A stretch of DNA of 64,000 nt from Plasmopara viticola (GCA_001695595.3 MBPM02000019.1:558001-622000), one strand, 5' to 3'; counted from the first letter of the stretch, positions 34,299 to 45,477 are shown. Numbers and translations: made by a program. Notes: generated by a model from the sequence alone, not told the origin.

Positions 34299-36101
34299 AT
34301 GACTGCTGAACAAGTCAGCCATGCAAACGGGACTGCCCGACAATCGCAACTTCAAAAGCTCCAGCGTGTTTACTGTCGCGGTGAGTTGCTGCACGAGGTG
34401 CAAATGCAAGAGCTCTTTGAGGACTGCAAACACTTTGTCGACATGCCCATCAAGGCCAATTCGTCAGTGGACACAGTGCTGAGCCACTTTCAGGAGCTAA
34501 AGGCTTCTTTTGATCCAGAGACAAACAAAACTGAGTGGAAAGCGCAACTTGCAGGGTTTGTGAAGCAACATTTCGACCCACCCGATTCGGAGCTGAGACC
34601 GTTCACTCCGTTAGACTATGTAGAGGGAGCCATGCCTCAAAAGATCAAAGAGATTGCTAACACCCGTCTTCGTGAGTGGGCAATGGAGCTACACAAGCTC
34701 TGGAAAGTGCTTGCTCGCGTTCCCGCGTCGTCCTCAGCAGACAAGTCAGCTCGAAGCTCCTTCCTCCATTCGCTTCCTATTATTGCAGCACCCGATGAGC
34801 CCCAAAGCGCACTGGCACGTCCATCTAGTGAACAGAACGTAATTGTGGTGCCTGGTGGTCGCTTTTCCGAATTCTACTACTGGGACACGTACTGGATCGT
34901 GCAGGGGTTGTTAGTAAGTGGGTTGCACCAGACCGCTCGAAGTATTGTACGAAATCTACTCGAGTATGTGGCAGAGTTTGGGTTCGTTCCGAATGGCGGA
35001 CGTATCTACTACCTCACGCGCTCTCAGCCTCCGATGCTCTCGGATATGGTACGTGTAGTTGCTAAGATAGCCGATGAGAAGGACACAGATGACGATCCAA
35101 GCACATGGGACCTTCAATTTCTGCGAGCTGCAGTTCCCTTGCTTGAACGAGAGTACACCTTTTGGATGGAACGTGGCACTCATGGCCACGCTGTCGAGAT
35201 CTGTGGGTCATCGGGTGAGCCTTTTGTACTCAACCGATATGTAGCCAACGCCAACGAACCTCGACCCGAATCATACCGCGAAGATGTTCATACGGCGTCA
35301 ACAGCATTCGGAGCCCAAAGCGGTGGCAGTGATAACGTTGCATTGTACAACGACATCATTGCTGCAGCCGAAAGTGGATGGGACTTTAGTAGTCGATGGT
35401 TCTTTGATTACAATACATTGCCTACCATACGCACTTCGCGAGTGCTTCCTGTCGACCTAAATGCTGTTTTACACCGTGTAGAGCGCAACATTGCTCATTT
35501 TCACGAGCTGCTGGGAAATGACGAGGCATCGACAAGATTCCACGATGCTGTTAAAGCTCGTGTTAGAGCAATGGATGCTCTGTTGTGGAATGAGGCGGAC
35601 GGGTGTTGGAAAGACTACTTCATGGACACTCGCACGCATTCTGTAGTCGTGTCTTTATCAAATTACTTTCCGCTGTGGAGTGGAGCTTTCAATCAATCCG
35701 ATTTGGTGAGAATTGAAAAGATTGTGACATCTCTGGAAAGGTCTGGTCTAGTGCAGGACGGAGGCGCTAGGACTACAACGTTTGAGACTGGACAACAATG
35801 GGACGCTCCGGTAGCTTGGCCACCGCTGCAGGATATTCTCATTGAAGGCTTGCGGGCGGCAGATACAACAGCATCGCGTGCTCTTGCGAAACGGCTTGTG
35901 CAAACTTGGGTTGAAGCTGGCTATGTGGCATGGCAAAAAACGGGTCGAATGTTTGAAAAATACAATGCTGACCTTCTTGGAGGCCTTGGCGATGGTGGGG
36001 AGTATACGCGACAGATTGGTTTTGGCTGGTCGAATGGCGTGATTCTGACTGCTTTGACCAATCATCAAGAGGATCTTGACTTCTCCTTTGCCCGGGATTG
36101 A
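34299..36101 (+). CDS. Trehalase, glycoside hydrolase family 37 (no membrane anchor)
   Basis: Hydrolyses alpha,alpha-trehalose to two glucose. The protein is 600 residues, single exon. GH37 signature 1 is at residues 185-198 (PGGRFSEFYYWDTY) and signature 2 at 499-508 (QQWDAPVAWP). The proton donor Asp is expected in ESGWDFSSRW (Asp362) and the catalytic base Glu in MFEKY (Glu553), by analogy with bacterial TreA. The Gly-rich GDGGEY loop is at 565-570. Homology with the second trehalase in the window starts near residue 25 (YCRGELLHEVQM), so almost the whole protein is catalytic domain. No signal peptide or membrane segment is present from the chosen ATG, implying a soluble, probably cytosolic enzyme. 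A hydrophobic stretch in another frame just upstream (34207-34281) may be a lost anchor. Both catalytic residues are intact. Confidence 0.93.
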   Translation: MTAEQVSHANGTARQSQLQKLQRVYCRGELLHEVQMQELFEDCKHFVDMPIKANSSVDTVLSHFQELKASFDPETNKTEWKAQLAGFVKQHFDPPDSELRPFTPLDYVEGAMPQKIKEIANTRLREWAMELHKLWKVLARVPASSSADKSARSSFLHSLPIIAAPDEPQSALARPSSEQNVIVVPGGRFSEFYYWDTYWIVQGLLVSGLHQTARSIVRNLLEYVAEFGFVPNGGRIYYLTRSQPPMLSDMVRVVAKIADEKDTDDDPSTWDLQFLRAAVPLLEREYTFWMERGTHGHAVEICGSSGEPFVLNRYVANANEPRPESYREDVHTASTAFGAQSGGSDNVALYNDIIAAAESGWDFSSRWFFDYNTLPTIRTSRVLPVDLNAVLHRVERNIAHFHELLGNDEASTRFHDAVKARVRAMDALLWNEADGCWKDYFMDTRTHSVVVSLSNYFPLWSGAFNQSDLVRIEKIVTSLERSGLVQDGGARTTTFETGQQWDAPVAWPPLQDILIEGLRAADTTASRALAKRLVQTWVEAGYVAWQKTGRMFEKYNADLLGGLGDGGEYTRQIGFGWSNGVILTALTNHQEDLDFSFARD

Positions 36102-36482
36102 TGCTATTGCACTTTTCATTTTTAGAAAAATAAACGAGTATGATTTCTAGGAAAATTTCAAGATCTTCATATTATATGTTTCAATGATTTTTTATGCTTC
36201 TCCGATTCCGTACAAGTTGACAGAAAAAGCTGTGTCCGTTTTCAATGTCGGGTGTTGTGGACAATGGCACAAAAGACTCACACTAAATTGTATAAGATTA
36301 TATTTTTTTTTGACCGGGCGGTGCTGGTAAGTATTTTGACGAAGTCGTGATTTCTTAATAATCATAATCTTAATTTTGGTACAAAAGACCGGCAATAAAA
36401 TGCTGCGTCGACTATACATGTCCATTCTGACAAGTCTTCTCTTTCCCTCAAATACTCCGCAATTTTTTTTCTTTTTAAAAAG
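36102..36482. other. Intergenic: trehalase 3' region and CRN upstream region
   Basis: An AATAAA occurs at 36129-36134, 28 bases after the trehalase stop, and could serve as a polyadenylation signal. Nothing else interpretable was seen. Confidence 0.35.
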
Positions 36483-38120
36483 ATGGTGACTTTGACGTGT
36501 GTAGTCGTTGGTGTAGCAGGAAGTGCATTCCTGCTTTCTTCAATTGGCCCACCAACGTGATAAGAACAAGTTGATGGGCCAATTGAAGAAAGCGATTAAG
36601 GAAGAGAAGATGTATCAATTTTCTGCCGACGAGATGCAGCTCTTCCTGGGAAAGACGACAGACGGTGCGTGGCTGTCGGGCGTCACTGAAGACGAAGCTG
36701 AAGAAGGGCGTGAAGACTGCACTTGTGGAATCACTAATAGAGGAAGATAAGGAGCTGCAGGAAAAAGACCCGATTTCTGATTACTTGGAAGAATGAGTGA
36801 TACAGATTCACGTGCTGGTGGTGGTTCCGAATAAATTTCCAGAACACCCACAGAAACTCCGTGATAGCTCAAAACAATGGTCGAGAAAGTTTTTGGCCCA
36901 GAAAGTTGAGTTTCACTCATTGCCGTTTGTCGGAAACTTGAGCAGCTTTATTGACCAACCTTTACCTGTAAAACTTCGAGCACGGAAGATATGGCTTGAC
37001 AAATGGCAACTAAGCTTTGAATTGCAAGAAAAACTGTTCGTTTTAGATGATGCCGCTCCATGCTCGAAGCTTAAAGGTCTGATATTTAGCGAGCGCGCGC
37101 TAAGACCGTTTCGCTGTCGTGTGGGATTTGGTCATTCGCAGTGTCCTCGATCATATGTATACTCATGCACGCATTCCCGACTTCTTTTTTATCCTAAATA
37201 ATGTTTGCGTCTTTCGGGGCGAGGGGAAGCACCTGATGTCGATATCACTGTGGCCGCCGGGGCGCTGCGTTCGAAAGGTGTTTGGGCATACGGAAATGTA
37301 CCATATGTGTTTGGGTACGCTGCGTTGGGCTACAATAGTGATTTGCTTGCTCTGCATCCAGACGATAATGGAAAAGTGACGAAGACTTCGATTGGAGCCT
37401 TCAGTCTTGATATTAAGGAGCACGTGTTTGGAGCTGAATTAGCGCTTTTGAACTTGTTATTGCTTTTCCCAGCCATTGTGGAAGCATGCTCAGCGAGTGA
37501 AAAGGATGAATACAGGGACATTACGCGGTTCGAGTGGAGTGCTTGTGCGGCTTAATATAACATGTGTTGAGAAAATATATCCGGACATTAGTTTCTTCTA
37601 CCGCCTGCAGCATATTTATGGTCACATGGAACGAGCTGGTGTTCCCAACGTTGATCGTCTCACAGATGTTCATTTACGAAAGAAGTCTTTGTTGTGCCAA
37701 CCTCGCGGAACGATGGTAAGACCATCCAGCCTGCTCGAATTATTTAACGCCCTACGAGACGTTCTTCAGGCTGTGGTGGCTCTTCATCGTATTGAGTGGA
37801 TTCATCGAGATGTCCGTTGGTCAAATGTGTTAAAGCAACGGAAAGTCAATTTATGGTTTTTAATCGATTTCGCCAATGCAGCGACAAGTCCCCAGCCATC
37901 TCTAAGTGGCCAACATTTGAGTCAAGAAGAACACGCTCCCGAGATTTTTGTAAATGGCGGCTTTCACACTACTGCTGTTGACATTTGGGCTGAGGTGAGA
38001 TGGATGAACCCTGCCAAAAGATCGTCATTTTACCGGCGGCTGCTGGATCAAGATCCAACAGCACGACCAAGCAGATTTGGAGGCGCTTGTAGTAGTATTA
38101 AAGAGAAAGCAAGAAACTAA
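36483..38120 (+). pseudogene. Crinkler (CRN) effector pseudogene with kinase-like C-terminus
   Basis: The ATG at 36483 starts MVTLTCVVVGVAGSAF, the hallmark CRN N-terminus. After a frame change this continues as GQLKKAIKEEKMYQFSADE and MQLFLGKTTDGAWLSGVTED, the LFLAK-type domain, and then EEDKELQEKDPIS in yet another frame. A stop lies before QIHVLVVVP, the usual end of the CRN header. The C-terminal part (about 37230-38120) is a protein-kinase-like domain. IHRDVRWSN matches the HRD catalytic loop, LIDFANA matches the DFG position (Gly replaced), and HAPEIF matches the APE position. This resembles the CRN8-type D2 kinase. At least four frame changes plus a stop separate these pieces, so no full effector can be made. 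CRN effectors normally act in host nuclei; this copy is broken. A 19-bp foldback at 36533-36593 sits at the first frame change. Confidence 0.82.
36533..36593. repeat. Perfect 19-bp inverted repeat, 23-nt spacer, within the CRN pseudogene
   Basis: Positions 36533-36551 and 36575-36593 are exact reverse complements. The right arm encodes the conserved GQLKKA piece of the CRN header. The left arm has no counterpart in the CRN family layout, so it is a likely inverted copy inserted between GSAF and the QRDKNKL segment. Confidence 0.88.
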
Positions 38121-38365
38121 AAGCGAGTTGCAGCAGAGGGTTGCTTCTCGTCACTGCCAACACGGTCTCGTAAGCGAAAGCATTCAACACATAATGCAAC
38201 TCTCTATCTATTGACTTTATCTTCTTGCTTAAACAATATTGTTACGAGTAGGACATCGCTAAAAGATGCGTCGAAAAAACATCAAAGGGCTACTCTGCGA
38301 TGATCGTAATTCTAAACAAGTTTTAACCTTACAATATTTACTAATAAATTTTTCTTGCTTTTATC

Positions 38366-38479
38366 GACGTCACGGGTGAGGATACCGATACTGTGACGGT
38401 AACGTCGTCACCAGCAGATCTGCCGGTTTCGGCCATTACTTCATGTAACTATGTCGCTCCAGAAATACTTGAGCATTAA
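38366..38479 (+). pseudogene. Kinase activation-loop fragment
   Basis: An open stretch of about 37 codons ends in SCNYVAPEILEH and a stop. The pattern matches the activation-loop to APE region of a protein kinase. No catalytic loop or ATP-binding part is in frame nearby. It may be a remnant of a second CRN-kinase copy or an unrelated kinase fragment. Confidence 0.4.
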
Positions 38480-38575
38480 TACTACACGCGTTTGCATAGT
38501 TTCAGACCAGAAGCAAGGTCCAGATGTCCAGAGACTTTATTGGTAAAGAATAAATAGGGATGTGTACAATACTAT

Positions 38576-39727
38576 TTTTCGGAAAAGGTTGGGGTGACGC
38601 CCTCCTTCCAAGCGCGGGGGCTTAATGCTCGCGCGCTTCGGGCAGGTGCTCTCGGGCATCTGCAGGTCTCTAATGAGTCTCACCCTCGACGCGACGGTCT
38701 CCAGCACCAGGCCAAACCCCCTTCCACGCCCTTAACCGCGCCAACCGCATCCGGATTGGCTCCTTTAATGTGAATTCTCTAGGTTCGAAGCGCAAGAAGC
38801 ACGAAACACTCCCCGAAGATCTCCGGCGCTACCGCGTCGATATCCTTGGCCTCCGAGAAACCAAGATCTACGATAGAGGTGAGCACCGCATTGATGACTT
38901 CCTTCTAACCCTGAAAAAAAAAGAAAAAAAAAGCCAAGACCGAAGTCACCGAAATCCGCCGCCACTGCAACCCGTCGGGCGCCACTCGACACGCCCGATC
39001 CCGAGAAGAAACCTGGCACCACACTAAGAAGCTCGGAACACTCCTCGGCGATATTAAAGATCTATCCCGACGCAAGTCCCTGGCCACCCTCGCGCTCCAC
39101 CGCCTCTGGTCCGTCTGGCTCCGCCCCACGTTCATCTCACCCAAGACACGCATTCGATTGTACAACACCTACGTTCTACCGATTCTGCTGTACAACTGGG
39201 CTCTTACCAAGTCAGAGCTCCACGGCCTCGAGAGTTTCCATCGCCGCCAGCTTCGCTACGCTCTTGGCTATCGCTACCCCCGACCCATTTCGAATGCAAG
39301 ACTCTACGACCTCTGTGATGAGCGGCCGCTGAGAATACGACTGACACAAGCTCGCTGGCGCCTGTTTGGCCATGTACTTCGCCGCTATCCCGACATTCCA
39401 GCTAACCTCCAGATGCGTGCCTACTTCTTCTCCACCGCAGCAAAATGGCGCGGACGTCCCCGCACCACGCTCCCCTCGACACTCGACCACAACCTTGTTT
39501 CCCGTGGCTCCGGCTTTCGACTCCGGATAGCACAAGACCTCGAAGTGGTACGTACCCTTGCACAAGACCGAAAGAAATGGAAGACCCATTTGACCTCGGT
39601 GCTGGATGCACTGCCCGCCGAACGAGACTCGACGTATGCGGACACCACTCTATGCCGTGGACTAGCCAGACTGAGCCTAGCACGTGCATACCTTGGCAAC
39701 GCGATAACGTAATACATTACATTACAT
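38576..39727 (+). mobile_element. Internally deleted non-LTR retrotransposon (LINE), 1.15 kb, copy E
   Basis: The target-site duplication TGTACAATACTAT lies at 38563-38575 and 39728-39740, so the element is complete as inserted. Its head matches the short retroposons (to CCAGCACCAG at 38710). A plus-strand reading near 38750-38915 gives IRIGSFNVNSLGSKR and VDILGLRETKI, the start of an APE-type endonuclease. After an A-rich run (38913-38932) the sequence jumps to the region downstream of the RT core: a 184-codon frame at 39158-39712 with LYNTYVLPILLYN, LESFHRRQLR, CDERPLRIRLTQARWRLFGH and KWRGRPRTTLP. The RT palm, including the catalytic Asp motif, is absent. It ends in (ATTAC)n. It cannot mobilise itself. 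Confidence 0.85.
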
Positions 39728-39740
39728 TGTACAATACTAT

Positions 39741-42700
39741 ATGAAGTATAGTAGAATTATAGTCTTTAGATTTATAACAGTAATTGGCTGAAAGATACCA
39801 GTTAAGCTAGACCGGGGGTAGGCAGAAACGAGGTAGTCAAATACCATCCTTTTTTTGCTTATTTTAATCACACAGCATTTACTGACAGGTTCAAAATCTG
39901 CGATAGCCTTTTCAACTCACGAAGCTATTTCTAGGATTGACCTCTGTCTGACTCTGTGAAAGAAATTCCTTACAAAATTATAAAATTATAAGCTTTACGA
40001 AATGCAGGTACCGATGCGGGTGAAGAAGTCTTCAGCTAGATGCCCTGATTTAATCTATTCTTTGACAGAATGAAGCAAGGCGGTGGAGCTTTCTAGCATA
40101 TTGTTTGTTTTACGTCACTTCCAACTTCAGCCGCAGAAAGTAATATTTGAGACGTGGAAGACGATCCTAATCTTGACGGTGCTCTGATTTATGCATCGGC
40201 GGCTCGACAAGCTTCGATATTTTCCAAGTATCGACAAGTATCATTTGGCCTAATGTCGAACATTTGCTAGATAACCCATCAAATAATATAATGTCGAATA
40301 TGCTTCACACTCAAGATTTTGACACCGCACCGTTCAATTTCTATAAAAAAACTGTCGTTGGCGCGTTAGAAAACTGTCGTTGTTGCATGTATGCTTCTGA
40401 TAGCATACTTTGCACGCACGCTAAAGATACTTCAGCTGCATAGTCGTGTTGCGCAACTCCATAAGCTGACCAGAAGCGTGAGCTGTACTTATGCCTTAAG
40501 CTTTTGCGGTAAAAATAAATGCCGAGAATTATTGTGTGAGCTGACGCTGTCTTTGTATATCGCATTCGATAAAGGCCTGTAAACGAACAAGTACCCTCGA
40601 TTCCTTACGCTTGACGATAGGTACCACTGCATCTGACCACACCACAATTCTGACAAAGTGATTGGAGTTAACGCTATTCTAAAGTGAATGCGGTGCTTGA
40701 TCATTTCACAAAAACACTACAATGTCAGCCGTCAGGATTATAAATATATATGGAAGGCCTTGTTGGACTCAACCAAACAAATTTACTCACGTTTAAAGGA
40801 GATTTAATAGAGATTTTCCGCTTTGAGTCAGAGAATTCGAGATGGCCATGGGCTTTACTATGTTGTGAACAAAGCAATAGACAGCGGCTATGTTTGTCTT
40901 AAAGCTTGAAGGGCATGCACTTTAACAGATTTTGCGTTCGATAGATCAGCAAAGGCAGCTGAAGTGTCATCGAACGCAGGCTATTCTACCACACAACTAT
41001 GTTAATCGTGTGTCGCGCCTTCTTGCTATCTCCCCGGTCAAAGATAAACTTGTAGGCGATGTTTACAACATCGAGTGCTTCTAGACAGGATGACGAATAA
41101 AAAGTATATTTGAGGAGATTTCAGTCGCTGTTTTCAAAAAAAAAACAGTGCATGGGCATCTTTCGGATGGAGAAATTACATGTTGAGCTCAATCATAGAG
41201 ACTGCGGAGTAGCATTGAATGCCGAGTTTGGCTTACAAATAGGAAGGAGGCAGCATCCATCACAGTATGTAAGAGCTATGCTGATGAGGTAAAAAGAGGC
41301 TCTCGGTGTGATATGCTACTTAAATGCTATAGTTTCTTTTGGCGCTACCCGCTGTTGGTGGTCGGGATGTCTCTTGGTCGGTTGCACCAAAGTTAAGGAT
41401 ACCGAAATTTCGTGGCCAATAGTCGTCAAACTTTACCGCGGGATCAGCAGCACCCAGCACTTTTCTGGTAAAAGATGAAGATGTGGCGAGTCTCAAAGAA
41501 AAGTTTAAGGTATACAAATCTTAGCCCGAGGATTCTTGTAAGACATATCGTGCTTGTAAACCTTATTTGCTGAAGGTTTAGCAGCCAACAAGTACTTTGA
41601 ATAAGCAATGCTCTATCTGCCTTGACTTCGGAGCATCGCATAATTATTTTTTGTTACCAACGCTTCAATATCCAACTAATCAGCCGTATTCTGAGGCTTT
41701 ACGAGCACAGCAACGTACTAATGTAAATGTTTGCGTAGTGGCAACATAGGTTTAACATACGGAGGATCAAGGAATGATGTTTCATAGCGTAGCTTGAGCC
41801 ACACGAATTCTGTGTCAAAGATCTCAACAGCCATCCGCTTTCTAGCGGACCTTAGTGAGTCATAGATTTGCCTCGGTTGGAATAATGAAGTGCTGTTAGT
41901 GCGGGCACTGGACCGAGTCTATTCGCGTGTCTGAGTTTGAAGTTTCGTGAACGGACACTGTCGGTGTTGAGGAACGTGAAGTGGCAAGAAAGCTGTAAGT
42001 GTTCTCGTTGGAATCAGCATTTACTGTATGTCGGTGATGGATGTTGTTAAGTCAAGACAGTATGGGCGAGGCCCGACTACCGCGCCTGAGATGGCACGTT
42101 AGCCACTGAGCAATGTCCGTACGATACAGCACTCGCTGATAACATGATTGGGTTTAGGCCAAAGCCAGATCAAACAACGGGCGTGAAGTGGTATCAAGGC
42201 GAGATAGTATGGGTAATACGCTATGCTTGCGCGAAGACTGGCACGTAAGCCCTGAGCGATGGTCATAGTAACAGCATTTGCTGCATGTCTTGGTTAGTCT
42301 GGCTAACTCTCAGCCAAGACATTGATTGCAAGACCCTGTTGATGTTAGCGAAGGGGCACATTACCCACGGAGCAGCGTTCTCGTCGAGTACAGCGCTCGC
42401 TTTATACTATTTAAGGTATGGCTGGCTGTAGATCAAGGCAGCAAGGGCAAGGCTTCTTCGTTATCTTGGAGTGACTTAGGCAACGATAGCGTTGGCTATT
42501 AGGTGGTCCTTGCATAATTTTCCAAAGACTAAGGCATCCATAACACTGCTCTTTCAAGGAATGTGGATCGGCACGTCAATCGTTGAGCGGGAAATTTTAT
42601 TAACAAAGCTGTAGGCTGTACATCAATGCAGTCGTCAGTGTGTCGATGGACAATCTTATCGACTTGCACACGGAGAGTCTCTCCGATATTGTAAACTATG

Positions 42701-44905
42701 TCAAGGACAAAACAGAGACGCATGGAGATTATTAAACTGCTCATTTCGTCTTGTCGTGATTATGGGGGGTCCAAAGCAGAGATGTCGACAAACAATAATA
42801 GGGTTTGTGGCAATCAAGCCTCGTTATATTCATGTTTTGCATCTAGGCTCAAGACTAAACAACACTCGATATTAGTAAAGTCAGAAAACTGTACTCCTAT
42901 GTCCTTTGAGATTTAAGGTACATTTTTGGTGCTAATTGAAATATGTTGATATGCTAATAGAGCTCAACATAACTGTCTTTCCATGACATTTAAGCAATCG
43001 GGACAATTGCTTGACACCTGGAGGCGATAAGGATACTCCGTATTTACTAAATCTTTCTGAATTGCCTTAGCAGCCAGTAAGCTAGGCTTGCAAGTACGAT
43101 ACATGTTTAAAGCACGGAACTCGTTGCAGCTAAGCCTTATCGGCGTTCAAATTGTCGCTGATGCTGAGATACGAAGATCTTCTCCAGTAGGCGATCCCGT
43201 GCCTACTAGTATTACTATTTTTCGCGACAAAGCAGACGACTAGTTGGTGGTAGGATTTTGATTCTCTGAACCTTGGCATGCTCTATTTGGGGTTGAACCT
43301 CAGCCACGGAAGGCGGATATCACCAGAGATAAAAAGCTTTGACGGATCTTAATATGCTGACTAGTAGCTCGGCTTTTTAAATTATTATGAATAATTGCGT
43401 GGGGACCGGACAAGCCAATTAGACTTAGCTCTGTAATACTCTCCCTCCCTATTCATGAGCTTCTCTGCGATGCCACTTGAACGGCCTTTACAAAGGTAGC
43501 TGGGTGTATGCGGAATACGTAGTAGCCACGACACACAAAGTTCGTCTATGATGAATGCCATTTCTTTTGAAAGAGACCGAATTTTCACCTTATCGAGAAA
43601 AAATAATCAAGTTTTAAATAAAGTCTACAAGCTATCTCTATTCCTGGCAGGTTGCAAAAAGACGGAATTCTGTGGCAGAAAGTATTGCTTCGGATACTCA
43701 CTCTTACGTGCATCGTCTCAGCTAAGGCATTGCAAGTATGTGAACACTCACGTGCCCGCCTACTAAGATTCGAGGTATCTTAAGTGAATCTTTATTGTTC
43801 CGTTGGCAACAAGGCGGACACCAAAAACAGCTCAATAAGGGCGTAAAATATCCATTTGCTCGCTAACTAAATGTAATGTAATTTCTATAAGGATACGATT
43901 GAACCAACTAGTTCTATTGTATAGAAAGAATGATAACATTTTCCAATAATTTACGTTCTTCTGCTCACCGTGAGTGGCTGCCTTTGTTGCCACCATCGTC
44001 GACGCAAACAATTTTGACTTTTTCGATATAGCGCTCATATTTCTATACTTAAATAACGCCTCGAAACGCGCACTCACTGCGTGTTCCTGTGCGGCCAAAT
44101 GTTGACCCCGTCTTGCATGCCCTGAACCTGCTACTCCACCTCACGGAGGATCAGTTAAAAACTTTCAAAAGTAGATTGACAACCAGTGCTGCTTGAAGCA
44201 GCAGGCTGCCTTAGGTATTTTCTCAAAAGAGCGTGGTTTCAGGCCACTGACTTTTGTCGTCACAAGCGCATAACCATGTTATACTTACGTTAGTGAAGAT
44301 GTGTTCTTAGGCCATGTACTTGACTTCTCAGTAACTCCTTATAGCTGTCCGATAATTGTAGTATCAATCGCATTCAAGTTGTTTCGAGCAAAAGTGATAG
44401 CAAATTAGTTTGCGAAGCATATTACGTCAGACGCCACTGCCGTCTATCTCATATACTTCGCACGAGTAAATGAGCAAACAACCTCAAAAGAATCTTGTTT
44501 TGATTTGTGTATACCCGCTGGCAAATGCAACACATTTTACCTCCATATACCGGTAAAAAGGTCATCCTTTCTCTTAGAAAAGCTTTAAGGCACATTATAG
44601 AGTGCCAGTGCTTTTGCTAGCGTGTCAAAGATTCTCATTTAATCTAAGCGAAAGTTTACTCAGATTGCTTTGACGTGGCGAGCTGGCGAAGAGATCCCGC
44701 TACATCATATGGACATAGCGCTAGCCTCAAAAGTATTAAATAAGTTTGATCGCATCTTTCCGAAATGGCTTCGAAAGTCCAAGCCATGCTCTGTTATCTG
44801 TTGTTATTGTCTCAATTGCAGGATCTGCAATCGTAAATAAAATAATACAAAGTATTAACGCAGCTATTACGATGTAAATTTCCCACCAGGCGCAGAGTGG
44901 TGCCT
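39741..44905. other. Gene-free stretch with weak degenerate repeats
   Basis: Four loosely similar blocks lie at about 41981-42033, 42092-42146, 42237-42294 and 42352-42402. They share a 'TGGCACGT.AGCC.TGAGC' and 'ACAGCA.TYGCTG' pattern at irregular 110-150 base spacing. The minus frame at 43832-44098 is open but has no ATG at its 5' end. No recognisable gene or transposon protein was found, and the rest shows no signal. Confidence 0.35.
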
Positions 44906-45286
44906 TTAGTCCTTGATGAGATGCATGAAATAGCCGCCAATTAGCGCACAGACTACAGCAATAGCGACTGCCTTTATTTGACTTCTAAGAATGAGGAGCG
45001 CACCCTTCAGCCGAATATCCTTGTCCGCCATCTTCTCAACTCTCAAGTAAATGGGATGTTTTTCAATTGCCGCTTTAATTTTCTTCGAGATTGTTTGCTT
45101 GTGCATCTTTAATGTTTCGAACGCTCGCTCTTCACCCGCCACACTGGTTGTGGTCGTCATCTTTCCCAAATGCTTTGCATTGCCGCGATTATCAGAACCG
45201 CGGTTTGGATCCTTTAGAGTAAAAATATCGTCGGCTTTGACGAGGCTATAGCTGTACGCTACGAAGATCAAGAGCAGGAAATGCAT
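44906..45286 (-). CDS. Small secreted EER-motif protein with C-terminal membrane segment (RxLR-like effector candidate)
   Basis: 126 residues from the ATG at 45286; the open frame extends 14 codons further up, but this ATG gives an ideal signal peptide (MHFLLLIFVAYSYSLVKA, cleavage near residue 18). A region with KHLGK (38-42) and GEERAF (51-56) sits where RxLR-dEER motifs occur in oomycete effectors; the RxLR is not canonical, the EER is. A basic, helical middle (57-95) follows, then a hydrophobic segment at about 104-123 (IKAVAIAVVCALIGGYF) and a short tail ending LIKD. If the signal peptide is used, the C-terminal helix could anchor the protein in a membrane after delivery. The start is 191 bases from the divergent eIF4E-like gene. 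A non-effector secretory-pathway membrane protein is an alternative. Confidence 0.6.
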   Translation of the reverse strand: MHFLLLIFVAYSYSLVKADDIFTLKDPNRGSDNRGNAKHLGKMTTTTSVAGEERAFETLKMHKQTISKKIKAAIEKHPIYLRVEKMADKDIRLKGALLILRSQIKAVAIAVVCALIGGYFMHLIKD

Positions 45287-45477
45287 CGAATTTTGCAAAA
45301 TTTTGAAACCCAATATTTGTAGCGACACAGTCTACCAATCAATTTCTGAGACTTGGAGCAGTATTGATTTAAATAAAAACTGTACGCACGAAAGGAATTG
45401 CGATGGCTAGCAATAAATGTACGTGACGCTGCTCTCTCCGTAAGCGAATCCGACCTCCTGTCGGCCATTGCTGCATT

